The notes under the pieces: generated by a model
The model's database searches: none
What the model saw: the letters and a program-made list of their open reading frames with translations, nothing else
Told to the model about the DNA's origin: nothing
Made by a program: the position numbers and the translations under genes
Shown here: piece by piece, positions 54,660 to 64,000 of the stretch
Position numbering within the stretch: position 1 is the first letter of the stretch
Layout of the letters: each line of letters starts with the position of its first letter
Assembly (NCBI GenBank): GCA_008123405.1
Contig: VSSA01000002.1
Location: 62,001-126,000, forward strand
Source of the DNA: Nocardioides sp. BGMRC 2183
GTDB taxonomy: Bacteria > Actinomycetota > Actinomycetes > Propionibacteriales > Nocardioidaceae
Reading direction: 5' to 3'
Length of the DNA: 64,000 nt

Positions 54660-54782
54660 ATGCACGCCCGCTCGCCACGTTCTCCTCGCTCGACGACCCG
54701 CTTCGCTCGAAGGTCGCCTTCGCTCGTCGGCCTTGCGATCGGACGCGCCTCGCGCCTCCTGACATGCCCTAGCCGCTTCTAG
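54660..54782 (+). CDS. Possible 40-residue peptide between gyrB and gyrA
   Basis: An ATG 4 nt after AGGAGG opens a 40-residue frame that is rich in Arg and Ser (MHARSPRSPRSTTRFARRSP...), ending RLLTCPSRF. The Shine-Dalgarno is strong, but the composition is typical of non-coding GC-rich DNA, so translation is doubtful. It could be a leader peptide for gyrA. Confidence 0.2.
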   Translation: MHARSPRSPRSTTRFARRSPSLVGLAIGRASRLLTCPSRF

Positions 54783-54835
54783 CGGTTTCTATCAGATCTT
54801 CTAGACATTCTTAGAATGACGCAGAGAGAGCAATC

Positions 54836-57522
<2,687 letters not shown>

Positions 57523-57523
<1 letters not shown>

Positions 57524-58134
57524 TGACCGATCGAGTCGACGAGACCACGATCAGGACCGACGATGCGGGCAGTGACGCCCGCACCGCCGAGGTCCCGACG
57601 GTGAAGTCGGGCGAGGAGTCCGGCTCGGATTCCGGAAGTGGTTCCGGAGCCAGCCCGAAGACGGCCGGGCCGGCCCGGCCGCCGATCCCCCCTCCCCCGT
57701 CGCAGGCCCCCAAGGTCGCTCCGAGCACGGCGCCTGCGCCTGCTGCTGGCGGCGCGAAGCGTCCGGTACGACGCGCGCGGCTCCGCCTGACCCGCGTCGA
57801 CCCCTGGTCGGTGATGAAGACCGCGTTCCTGCTCTCCATCGCGTTCGCGGTGGTGACGGTGGTCGCGGTGGCGATGGTGTGGCAGGTCCTCGGCGCCGCC
57901 GGGGTCTGGGACTCCATCAACTCCACCATCCAGGAGAGCATCGGCGGCGAGGACGTCCAGAACTTCCAGATCGAGGACTATGTGGGCACCAGCCGCGTGC
58001 TCGGGTTCACGATGCTGGTGGCCGCCATCGACGTCGTACTGCTCACGGCGGCGGCCACTCTCACCGCGTTCCTCTACAACATGTCCGCGGCCCTGCTCGG
58101 CGGCGTCGAGGTCACCCTCGCCGAGGACAACTGA
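57523..58134 (+). CDS. DUF3566 membrane protein
   Basis: A 203-residue protein with a long Pro/Ser/Asp-rich N-terminal region (about 1-75), then a DUF3566 domain (RARLRLTRVDPWSVMKTAFLLSIAFAVVTVVAV, cited as RLTRVDPWSVMKTAFLLS) with two membrane segments (about 100-125 and 160-185). It is the orthologue of the gene that follows gyrA in mycobacteria and most actinobacteria. Function is unproven; roles in cell-wall or division control have been proposed for the family. Its ATG overlaps the gyrA stop by one base. Confidence 0.92.
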
Positions 58135-58231
58135 GCGGCGCCGCCTCGATTTCGTTGGCCGGACCCGCTCCGGTAACGTTCGTCCTCGGCTTGGGCGGAC
58201 GAGGCTTCCACTCCGACGTCCATGCCGACCC

Positions 58232-58305
58232 GGGCCTATAGCTCAGACGGTTAGAGCGCTTCCCTGATAAGGAAGAGGTCACAGGTTCAAGTCCTGTTAG
58301 GCCCA
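58232..58305 (+). tRNA. ileT: tRNA-Ile (GAT)
   Basis: 74 nt with a complete cloverleaf: acceptor GGGCCTA/TAGGCCC, D arm with AGCTC, anticodon stem CTTCC/GGAAG with loop CTGATAA (anticodon GAT at 58266-58268), T arm GTTCAAG, discriminator A. The 3' CCA is not fully encoded. tRNA-Ile just after gyrA is a conserved actinobacterial position. Confidence 0.97.
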
Positions 58306-58348
58306 CCGGTCACCCGTGACCACACCGATCCGCACCACGGAGGTCCTC

Positions 58349-58474
58349 GTGAAGAAGATCCTTCTGGCAGCGCTCGCGGCCGCCGCGGCCGTGTTCGCCA
58401 GCAAGAAGTTGCAGCAGAGCAAGGCCGAGAAGGCGCTCTGGGCGGACGCCACCGACAAGCTTCCGGAGGCCTGA
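58349..58474 (+). CDS. DLW-39-type microprotein
   Basis: A 41-residue protein: a short Ala-rich hydrophobic segment ([14 protein letters not shown]), then [24 protein letters not shown], with the Leu-Trp-Ala-Asp/Ala-Thr-Asp motif of the DLW-39 family. The GTG has GGAGG 6 nt upstream. Members lie between tRNA-Ile and tRNA-Ala in many actinobacteria; function is unknown, with a single-pass membrane location likely. Confidence 0.88.
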   Translation: MKKILLAALAAAAAVFASKKLQQSKAEKALWADATDKLPEA

Positions 58475-58507
58475 CCTCCATCCCATCGCCGGCGATGTCG
58501 GCGTTCA

Positions 58508-58580
58508 GGGGCCTTGGCGCAATTGGTAGCGCACCTGCTTTGCAAGCAGGGGGTTAGGGGTTCGAGTCCCCTAGGCTCCA
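58508..58580 (+). tRNA. alaT: tRNA-Ala (TGC)
   Basis: 73 nt with a complete cloverleaf: acceptor GGGGCCT/AGGCTCC with one G-U, D arm with GGCGCA, anticodon loop TTTGCAA (TGC at 58541-58543), T arm GGTTCGAGTCC, discriminator A. Its 3' end is the last conserved origin-region marker before accessory genes. Confidence 0.97.
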
Positions 58581-58586
58581 CTTGAG

Positions 58587-58616
58587 GAAACCGCAGGTCA
58601 TCCTGCGGTTTCTTTC
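58587..58616. terminator. Terminator after tRNA-Ala
   Basis: Arms GAAACCGCAGG (58587-58597) and CCTGCGGTTTC (58602-58612) form a perfect 11-bp stem with loop TCAT, followed by TTTC. It probably ends the tRNA transcript and, on the other strand, the leftward NERD gene. Confidence 0.85.
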
Positions 58617-58636
58617 AGATTCCGGCCCATCCCCTA

Positions 58637-59461
58637 CTAGCGCCGGACCCGCTGCGCGGGACTGGTGGGGGAAATCGATCCCCGCGCAGGAAGGTCCGAC
58701 TGCGCCTCCCATGCACCTGATCGGAACTCTTTCAGACGAGTCAGTGCGTCCTCGGCGGCATCCTTGTCGACGCGTTCCCCGCTGAGGGTGGCCAACCGGT
58801 CGAGCAAACGGCGGCCACCGACAAATTCGATGCCGTCAATCTGGAAGTTCTCCGGTACCTGGTCCTGGGCCGGACCCCAGATGACGATCAGTGGCGTCAC
58901 GGCTACCGAGTGGATCTTGGCTCGATGCGTGCCCCGCTCGGGCTTGAGGAGGCTTCGGGTCACGGCATCGGCTCGAAGCTTGACCCGGGCAGCCGAGCGG
59001 ACCATCTCAGTGGTGTCAGCGCCGTCGCTACGCCACTTGGAATCGATGGCCACGATCCCGCCGCCTCGGGTGAGGACGAGATGATCGAGGTCGCCGCCTT
59101 GGAGGTTGATGCTGTCGACCCACCCCCAGATTGCCCGCTTCCTCTTTGCGCGTCGCAACTCATCGCGGGTGGCTTCCTCGCCCCAAGCGCCACGCAGTTG
59201 CCAGATCGCACCGCGCTCGTGGGCGAGGAACGCAGCGTTGACGAGGTGAAGGGCGATTGCGACGAGCGCCGTCTGCAGCGCACCGAGGAACCACCATCGG
59301 AAGCTTCCATCGGGGACGAGGGTCAGGATCAGCGCCGTCTCGAACGCGAGCAGTACGACCAAGCCGAGCGTCAGAATGGAGAGCATCCTTTTCTTGCCTC
59401 GTGCCCAGGCTTTGAAGAGACCGCGGTAGGCGCGTCGCGGGTATGGGGCAAACCTGGTCAT
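58637..59461 (-). CDS. NERD-domain membrane protein
   Basis: A 274-residue protein with two membrane segments (about 26-48 and 53-76, the second LGALQTALVAIALHLVNAAFL cited as LQTALVAIALHLVNAAF) and a cytoplasmic nuclease-related NERD domain (about 90-210). This shows RGAWGEEATRDELRRAKRKR, GGDLDHLVLTRGGGIVAIDSKW (cited as LDHLVLTRGGGIVAIDSKW) with the Asp/Lys of a PD-(D/E)xK-like core, and VTPLIVIWGP. NERD domains relate to archaeal Holliday junction resolvases and restriction-type nucleases. It follows the HKD-helicase gene by 10 bp on the same strand, so they are probably one operon. Cleavage activity is inferred. Confidence 0.85.
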   Translation of the reverse strand: MTRFAPYPRRAYRGLFKAWARGKKRMLSILTLGLVVLLAFETALILTLVPDGSFRWWFLGALQTALVAIALHLVNAAFLAHERGAIWQLRGAWGEEATRDELRRAKRKRAIWGWVDSINLQGGDLDHLVLTRGGGIVAIDSKWRSDGADTTEMVRSAARVKLRADAVTRSLLKPERGTHRAKIHSVAVTPLIVIWGPAQDQVPENFQIDGIEFVGGRRLLDRLATLSGERVDKDAAEDALTRLKEFRSGAWEAQSDLPARGSISPTSPAQRVRR

Positions 59462-59471
59462 CTGGTCCTCA

Positions 59472-62400
59472 TCAGCTTGCGACGACTTTGGCGGCGGTGA
59501 AGAAGTCGATCGGCATGGGGGTCTCTAGCTTCCACGTGATCGCAATCGGCCGTTCGCCCTCGTGGTTGACGTAAGTCGCCGGTCCGAGGAACAGGTAGGG
59601 CGCCCCGGTTCCGTACTCGTCGACGGACGTCTCTCGAACGAACAGCAGGACGTTGCTGGTGCCGTTGACGTACCGCCGGCCGGTCGGTGAGGAGATGGTG
59701 GTGCGACTCTGGGACTCCCAGTGGAACAGGGCCCGGCTGATGGGGTAGTCCCGGTACATGGTGGTGGGTGAGAAGGCTGCCTCGGACTTCTTCAGTTGAA
59801 TGAAGAAGGCGTCGGTGTTGATGTCGGGTGCCCAGAGGACACCTTCGCGGAAGTTGATCGGAGGCTTCGCGAGACTCGCGTCACCGAGCGCCGCGAGCAC
59901 TTCCTCTCGTCGGTAGCGGCTGTGCACCTGGAGCGGGATGCCCGCAAGGTCGCCGGAAAGCTCGAGGGTCGTACGTCGCGCATTCTCGAAGCCGATGTCC
60001 ACGAGAGTCGACAGTTCGTTCACCGCGACTGCGTCGGATCGAAGTGAGCGGATTCCGTCCTCGATGCTGGTGAATCCACCGCCGTTGGGCCAGAGCGAGA
60101 AGAAGAGCATCTCGGTGAGGCGGCGTTCGGACGGCGTCCAACGTGTCGGCTCGGTGGCCGCATTGAGGACCGACTGGTAGATAGACGCTCGTGGGCGATC
60201 GTCGACGTGGATCAGTGAGCGTCCGCGCTTCAGGAGCTCGTCCTCACGGGGACCTGCCGGCTGGGTCTCGAAACCGGCGTCCCGTCTAAGCCGGGTCCAG
60301 GAGCGGCCCGACTTCAAGAGGTCGGGAAGAGCGGCGCCGGACTCGTCGAGATACTCGCGCAGGTCGACGTTGCCGATGCTGCGCAACTCGGAGAGTAGGT
60401 CGCTCCATCGGCTACCGACCTGCGTCTTGAGGTTTGCCAGGACAGCAGCCTGCGTCTCCTTGTCCATCACGATCTGGCAGCCGCTGGGCAGAAAGGGGAA
60501 CTCTTGGTCGACCGCGCTCCCGAGCCTGCTGCGGGACAGGCCGGTGAGAGCGGTGAGCTTGAGGTCCCAGCGGAATCGCTTGTGCTGATGGCCCACGAAG
60601 TCGAGCACGGTGAGCACCGCCTTCTCGGCTGTACGGCGAAGGCCGCGTCCGAGCTGTTGGAGGAAGACGGTGGCGCTCTCGGTCGGCCGCAGGAAGAGGA
60701 TCGTGTCGACGTTGGGGATGTCGAGGCCCTCGTTGAACAGGTCGACGGTGAACAGGACATTCACGCCGCCATCGCGGAGAGCTGTGAGGGCTGAGGCGCG
60801 TTCGTCTGGCGCGGCATTGCCCGTGACGGCGCGGGCGGAGATTCCGGCTTCGTTGAAAGCGGCTGCCATGTACTTCGCGTGCTCGATCGTGACGCAGAAG
60901 CCCAGCGCTCGCATCGATCCGGTGTCGAGGACCTTGTCGTTCAGCTGCTTGAGAATGATTCGCGTGCGGGCGTCGTTGCCGGTGAAGAGGTTGGACAACT
61001 CGCTGTCGTCGTACGTGCCGCGCTTCCAGGTGAGCTGGCTGAGGTCGGTGTTGTCCGCGACCCCGAAGTAGTGGAACGGGCACAGTAGCTCGGCACCGAG
61101 TGCGTCCCAGAGCCGGAGTTCGGTGGCGACCCGGCCGTCGAAGAATGCGTCGCGGACGTTGATGCCGTCCGCGCGCTCGGGGGTCGCCGTCAGGCCGAGT
61201 AGCTCCTTCGACGCGAGATGGTCGAGCAGCGTCCGGTATGTCTTGGCGGCTGCGTGGTGGAACTCGTCGATCACGACGATGTCGAAGGCGTCAGCCGGAA
61301 GGTTCTCTACGCCGTAAGAGCTCAGTGACTGGACGCTGGCGAAGACGTGCCTCCAGTCTTTCGGGAACGCTCCGTCGACGTAGAGCTCGCCGAAGTTCGC
61401 GTCGGCCAGCACCTCCCGGTAGGTGCGTAATGACTGGGTGAGGATCTCCTTGCGGTGGGCGACGAAGAGGAGCGAGGGCCGTCGGGACGGATCGGAGGCG
61501 AGTCGTCGGTAGTCGAGGGCGGCGACGACGGTCTTGCCGGTCCCGGTCGCTGCGACGACGAGGTTGCGATGGCGATTGTGGACGCGACGCTCTGCGTCGA
61601 TTTCGTCGAGCATCTCCTGTTGGTAGGGATACGGAGTGACCGCGAGCCCAGACAGGGAGAGCGTGACCCGATCGCTCTGGGCGCGTCCGCCGGCCTCGGC
61701 CAAAGCAAGGTCGAGACGATCCGCGTCACGGCTTGGCTGGTAGGACTCGAACGCGGCGTCGTTCCAGTACGTGTCGAACGTGGCGTTGAACTTCTCCAAC
61801 AGCCCGGGCGTCGCAACTCGGGAGAGCCGGACATTCCACTCGACGCCTTCGAGCATGGCGGTGTGGGTGAGGTTCGAGGAGCCGACGTAGGCGGTGTCGA
61901 AGCCAGTGTTGCGGTGGAACATCCACGCCTTGGCATGCAAGCGAGTCCGTTGGGCGTCGTACTGCACCCGGACCTCGGCGTCGTACTCGCGCACCAGGTG
62001 GTCGAGGGCGCGCCGCTCGGTGGAACCCGTATACGTCGTGGTGATCACGCGAAGCTGGCCGCCTCGCTCGCGTAGCCGGCGTAGTTCGGGGTCAAGTAGA
62101 CGTAAACCAGCCCAGCGGACGAAAGCGCACAGGAGGTCGACGCGGTCAGCGGTGTCGATCTCGGTGCGCAGTTCTGGTCCGAGGCTCGGCTCGGACTTCG
62201 CGTTCGTCATGAGGGCGGCATCGGAGAGCGGTGTGCGGGGACGGGCACCGGGATAGGTGACGACGCCGGGACCGGGCGACGGCGCGAGCCGGAGGAGCTG
62301 TGACGCGGGTGTCGTGACCTCGGTGCCGGACTCTTGCAGCGCGTCGATCAGCTGGTTGGCGAGAGCGACCGCGTCGTCAGCGCTTTGGCTGGCGAATGCT

Positions 62401-62564
62401 CGGTGCGCGGAGGCGTAGATGTGCCGGGCAAGGACGTGGGGGAGATCGACCGCGTCGATCTCGCCAGTCGCAACCTCGAGGCCCGTCACCGTGGCCAGGT
62501 GCGCCTGCAGATCGGTGGTCACCAGAGATTCGTGCAGCCCAGGTGCGATCGGCTCGAGCATCAT
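59472..62564 (-). CDS. HKD nuclease - SF2 helicase - DUF3427 fusion
   Basis: A 1030-residue protein. The N-terminal PLD-like nuclease has LHAKAWMFHR with H210/K212 and YVGSSNLTHTAM (HxK...N set; 229-231). The SF2 helicase has Walker A ATGTGKTVVAAL (K344), the DEAH-type box VIDEFHHA (433-436), motif III TATPER (459-464), TVDLFNEGLDIP and motif VI QQLGRGLRR (636-644). The last ~300 residues match the DUF3427 region I know from this fusion. I chose the start at 62564 (two tandem ATGs), with GGAAAG upstream. Such fusions are strand-separating nuclease machines found in defence-rich regions; activity against phage is an inference. Confidence 0.9.
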   Translation of the reverse strand: MMLEPIAPGLHESLVTTDLQAHLATVTGLEVATGEIDAVDLPHVLARHIYASAHRAFASQSADDAVALANQLIDALQESGTEVTTPASQLLRLAPSPGPGVVTYPGARPRTPLSDAALMTNAKSEPSLGPELRTEIDTADRVDLLCAFVRWAGLRLLDPELRRLRERGGQLRVITTTYTGSTERRALDHLVREYDAEVRVQYDAQRTRLHAKAWMFHRNTGFDTAYVGSSNLTHTAMLEGVEWNVRLSRVATPGLLEKFNATFDTYWNDAAFESYQPSRDADRLDLALAEAGGRAQSDRVTLSLSGLAVTPYPYQQEMLDEIDAERRVHNRHRNLVVAATGTGKTVVAALDYRRLASDPSRRPSLLFVAHRKEILTQSLRTYREVLADANFGELYVDGAFPKDWRHVFASVQSLSSYGVENLPADAFDIVVIDEFHHAAAKTYRTLLDHLASKELLGLTATPERADGINVRDAFFDGRVATELRLWDALGAELLCPFHYFGVADNTDLSQLTWKRGTYDDSELSNLFTGNDARTRIILKQLNDKVLDTGSMRALGFCVTIEHAKYMAAAFNEAGISARAVTGNAAPDERASALTALRDGGVNVLFTVDLFNEGLDIPNVDTILFLRPTESATVFLQQLGRGLRRTAEKAVLTVLDFVGHQHKRFRWDLKLTALTGLSRSRLGSAVDQEFPFLPSGCQIVMDKETQAAVLANLKTQVGSRWSDLLSELRSIGNVDLREYLDESGAALPDLLKSGRSWTRLRRDAGFETQPAGPREDELLKRGRSLIHVDDRPRASIYQSVLNAATEPTRWTPSERRLTEMLFFSLWPNGGGFTSIEDGIRSLRSDAVAVNELSTLVDIGFENARRTTLELSGDLAGIPLQVHSRYRREEVLAALGDASLAKPPINFREGVLWAPDINTDAFFIQLKKSEAAFSPTTMYRDYPISRALFHWESQSRTTISSPTGRRYVNGTSNVLLFVRETSVDEYGTGAPYLFLGPATYVNHEGERPIAITWKLETPMPIDFFTAAKVVAS

Positions 62565-63119
62565 GGCGCTAGCTTTCCGCAAGTGACCGCCGCGAGTCGG
62601 GACGTTCGCTGAACTCGGAGTCATGAGGGCGTCTGGTTCGCACCACGTCTTGGCAGGTGAGACGCCATGGGCGGAACTCTGTGCCGGGCTGGCACTGGTT
62701 GTCACGGGCTGGCACCGAATGGCACGGGTTTTCTCGGAGTGGGCGAAAGTGCCCGTTGACGGGTCCGGGCTCGCGGCGCACATTGGAAGCTCGTGACATG
62801 GTCCGACTCAGGTGGACTCCGCCACGGATGACCGTCTCGCGAGTGGAGGTTGGATGCCGGTGCCATCGTGGTCATCACTGACGAGGTCGTTGGCGTGAGG
62901 CGCCTGCCGATCGTATAGGCGCATAGCGCCGCCAAGCTGAACCGCTACTTCCGAGCTGTCCGGCAGGGTCCTCTCAACTCGCGTCGAGAAATGCTTGGTA
63001 GCGCGCTTCGAGCAGCAGCCGGTCGGGACGCTCAGTCCGGGGTTCGTGGTCTTCCCACGAATTCTCCGCGTCGCGGATCAGTCTCCTGTTGACTTCGGAC
63101 GGCGGGACATCCGCCGGGG
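62565..63119. other. Non-coding region upstream of the HKD-helicase gene
   Basis: About 555 bp without a convincing gene. It should contain the promoter for the leftward helicase operon and the 3' end region of the small HTH gene. A short tandem repeat lies at 62685-62728. No open frame here has a credible start and composition. Confidence 0.55.
62685..62728. repeat. 20-bp tandem repeat
   Basis: The unit CGGGCTGGCA plus 10 further bases occurs at 62685-62704 and 62705-62724, with a third partial CGGG. The first 11 bases of each unit are identical and the rest partly so. Two helical turns per unit suits a protein-binding array about 120 bp upstream of the helicase start. Confidence 0.45.
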
Positions 63120-63338
63120 TCAGCCGACCTTGCGGTACTTGCGGTGCATGGTCTGCCGGGTGACGCCGAGCAAGGTGCCGATCTCGGCCCAGCTCAGGCC
63201 GTGGTGGCGGGCCTTCCGGACAGCGACCTCCTCGCGTCGAGTCAGTTCCCGCTTGGCCGCCGCGACAGCCGCCAACTCCGCGACGGGTCCACTGTCACTA
63301 TCCTGTGGGTCTATCGAGGTCTTCACTGGTGTCAGCAT
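63120..63338 (-). CDS. Small HTH protein
   Basis: A 72-residue protein whose C-terminal half is a helix-turn-helix (GLSWAEIGTLLGVTRQTMHRKYRK). It resembles the HTH modules found in small sigma-like or regulator proteins. The ATG at 63338 lies within the palindrome 63330-63347; an alternative GTG at 63326 would place the palindrome just upstream of the start. Autoregulation is likely. It is the only regulator near the helicase operon. Confidence 0.7.
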   Translation of the reverse strand: MLTPVKTSIDPQDSDSGPVAELAAVAAAKRELTRREEVAVRKARHHGLSWAEIGTLLGVTRQTMHRKYRKVG

Positions 63339-63347
63339 ATGCTGACA
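63330..63347. promoter_or_regulatory. Perfect 18-bp palindrome, candidate operator
   Basis: TGTCAGCATATGCTGACA is a perfect dyad overlapping or just preceding the start of the small HTH gene. Its place over the translation start suggests repression at the promoter or ribosome binding site. Confidence 0.6.
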
Positions 63348-63401
63348 GATCCCGCGATCAAGTACGCCGCATCGCGGTCCGTCTGGCGGACCCGCTGCTC
63401 A

Positions 63402-64000
63402 TCACGTGAGGGTGGTCGTCGCACTCACGAGCACGGCTGTGCCGAGCGAAACCACCAGGCCCGAAGCGATGACGCCGAGGGCGCGTGTCGTGCGGGGTCC
63501 GATCGAGGCGCCGAACAGTGAGCCGGCGCCGGCGAGCAACAGCTGCCAAGCCAAGGACGACACTCCGACGGCAGCGATGAACACGACCGGCGCGACCCAG
63601 GAATCACTTGAGGTGCTCAGCGCTCCCGCCAGGGCAACGAAGTACACCAGAGTGATCGGGTTGATAGCGGTCAGGACGACGAAACGGACGAAAGCTCGCC
63701 AGGCCGGGGCCCTATCGATCACTGGCGCCTCGGGCTCGCGAACCCGCCTCCAGGTCGCGACCAGCTGGCGCATCCCGATGCCGACGATCGCGACACCAGA
63801 CATGACGAGGAAAGTTCCACGGTGGTCCTCGATGGCCGAGGAGACCTGCGCGCCGATCACGGTCGCCAAGGCGCAGTAGACCAGGTCCACCACCGCTACC
63901 CCGGCAGCTGCTGCTGCGGCGACGCGGAACCCGTTCACCAACCCCTCGCGCAGCAACAACGCACCGATCGCACCCAGGGGCATCGCCACACCAAGTCCGG
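63402..64000 (-). CDS. LysE/RhtB-family exporter, partial
   Basis: About 200 residues visible; the 5' end lies past the window edge. An in-frame reading continues upstream of the ATG at 63989 (GLGVAMPLGAIGALLLREGL), so that ATG is probably internal. About five to six hydrophobic segments are seen, with the family features FVVLTAINPITLVYFVALAG and GASIGPRTTRALGVIASG. LysE-type proteins export amino acids or small solutes. It lies upstream of the HTH gene on the same strand, with a 63-bp gap. Confidence 0.85.
   Translation of the reverse strand, partial: GLGVAMPLGAIGALLLREGLVNGFRVAAAAAAGVAVVDLVYCALATVIGAQVSSAIEDHRGTFLVMSGVAIVGIGMRQLVATWRRVREPEAPVIDRAPAWRAFVRFVVLTAINPITLVYFVALAGALSTSSDSWVAPVVFIAAVGVSSLAWQLLLAGAGSLFGASIGPRTTRALGVIASGLVVSLGTAVLVSATTTLT

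Noticed and set aside
58508-58580. tRNA-Ala 3' end as an integration site with a second att copy
   Set aside because: I found no duplicate of the tRNA 3' end between 58600 and 64000 and no integrase; a copy may lie beyond the window, but nothing here supports it.
62657-62881. A 74-residue frame upstream of the HKD-helicase gene
   Set aside because: No ribosome binding site and no recognisable composition; it overlaps the probable promoter region and tandem repeat.

Overview
This window is high-GC actinobacterial DNA centred on the chromosomal replication origin. The gene order rpmH-dnaA-dnaN-recF-gyrB-gyrA to the right and rnpA-yidD-yidC-jag-rsmG-parA-parB to the left is the classic actinobacterial oriC neighbourhood. 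The further block trxA-trxB-anti-sigma-sigM-pseudokinase-murJ-DUF6049-cca-ino1-padR-ponA-GT87-(alanine racemase-like)-femX-rpsF-ssb-rpsR-rplI-dnaB follows the order I know from Streptomyces and, partly rearranged, from Mycobacterium. High GC, frequent GTG starts and a cell-wall bridge (FemX) gene suggest a Nocardioides-like member of the Propionibacteriales. That genus-level guess is an inference.

Layout. 1-3.9 kb: a P-loop kinase, a NarL/DesR-type two-component pair and a polytopic membrane protein. 3.9-11 kb: dnaB carrying a 412-residue intein in its Walker A motif, a 500-bp non-coding region with DnaA-box-like sites, a MATE transporter with a small membrane protein, and the rpsF-ssb-rpsR-rplI operon. 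11-17 kb: endonuclease IV, a membrane-anchored GH31 enzyme resembling sulfoquinovosidases, and a DMT exporter divergent from a MocR-type regulator. 17-25 kb: envelope genes (FemX, alanine racemase-like protein, GT87, class A PBP), a PadR regulator and inositol-phosphate synthase. 25-38.9 kb: cca, DUF6049, MurJ, pseudokinase, SigM and its candidate anti-sigma factor, thioredoxin system, aminotransferase and acyltransferase. 39-58 kb: the origin core, with three parS sites between parA and yidD and degenerate DnaA boxes on both sides of dnaA. 58.2-58.6 kb: tRNA-Ile, a DLW-39-type microprotein and tRNA-Ala. 58.6-64 kb: an accessory-looking segment with a NERD-domain membrane protein, an HKD-nuclease/SF2-helicase/DUF3427 fusion, a small HTH protein under a perfect palindrome, and a LysE-type exporter cut by the window end.

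The genes work together mainly in replication initiation and segregation (DnaA, DnaB, DnaN, RecF, DciA-like, gyrase, ParAB/parS), membrane-protein insertion and ribosome assembly (YidC/YidD/Jag, RnpA, RsmG, L34, S6, S18, L9), and the lipid II cycle (MurJ, pseudokinase, FemX, class A PBP).

The most unusual signals are: the DnaB intein, which carries class 3 (W-C-T) splicing residues and an eight-cysteine zinc-ribbon insert inside its homing endonuclease; two families of mobile-looking palindromic repeats, one copy of which sits in frame inside the MocR gene; a 165-bp MITE-like element 10 bp upstream of the GH31 start codon; and the HKD-helicase-DUF3427/NERD pair downstream of tRNA-Ala, a candidate uncharacterised defence cassette. 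All calls come from reading the sequence; no database search was run.
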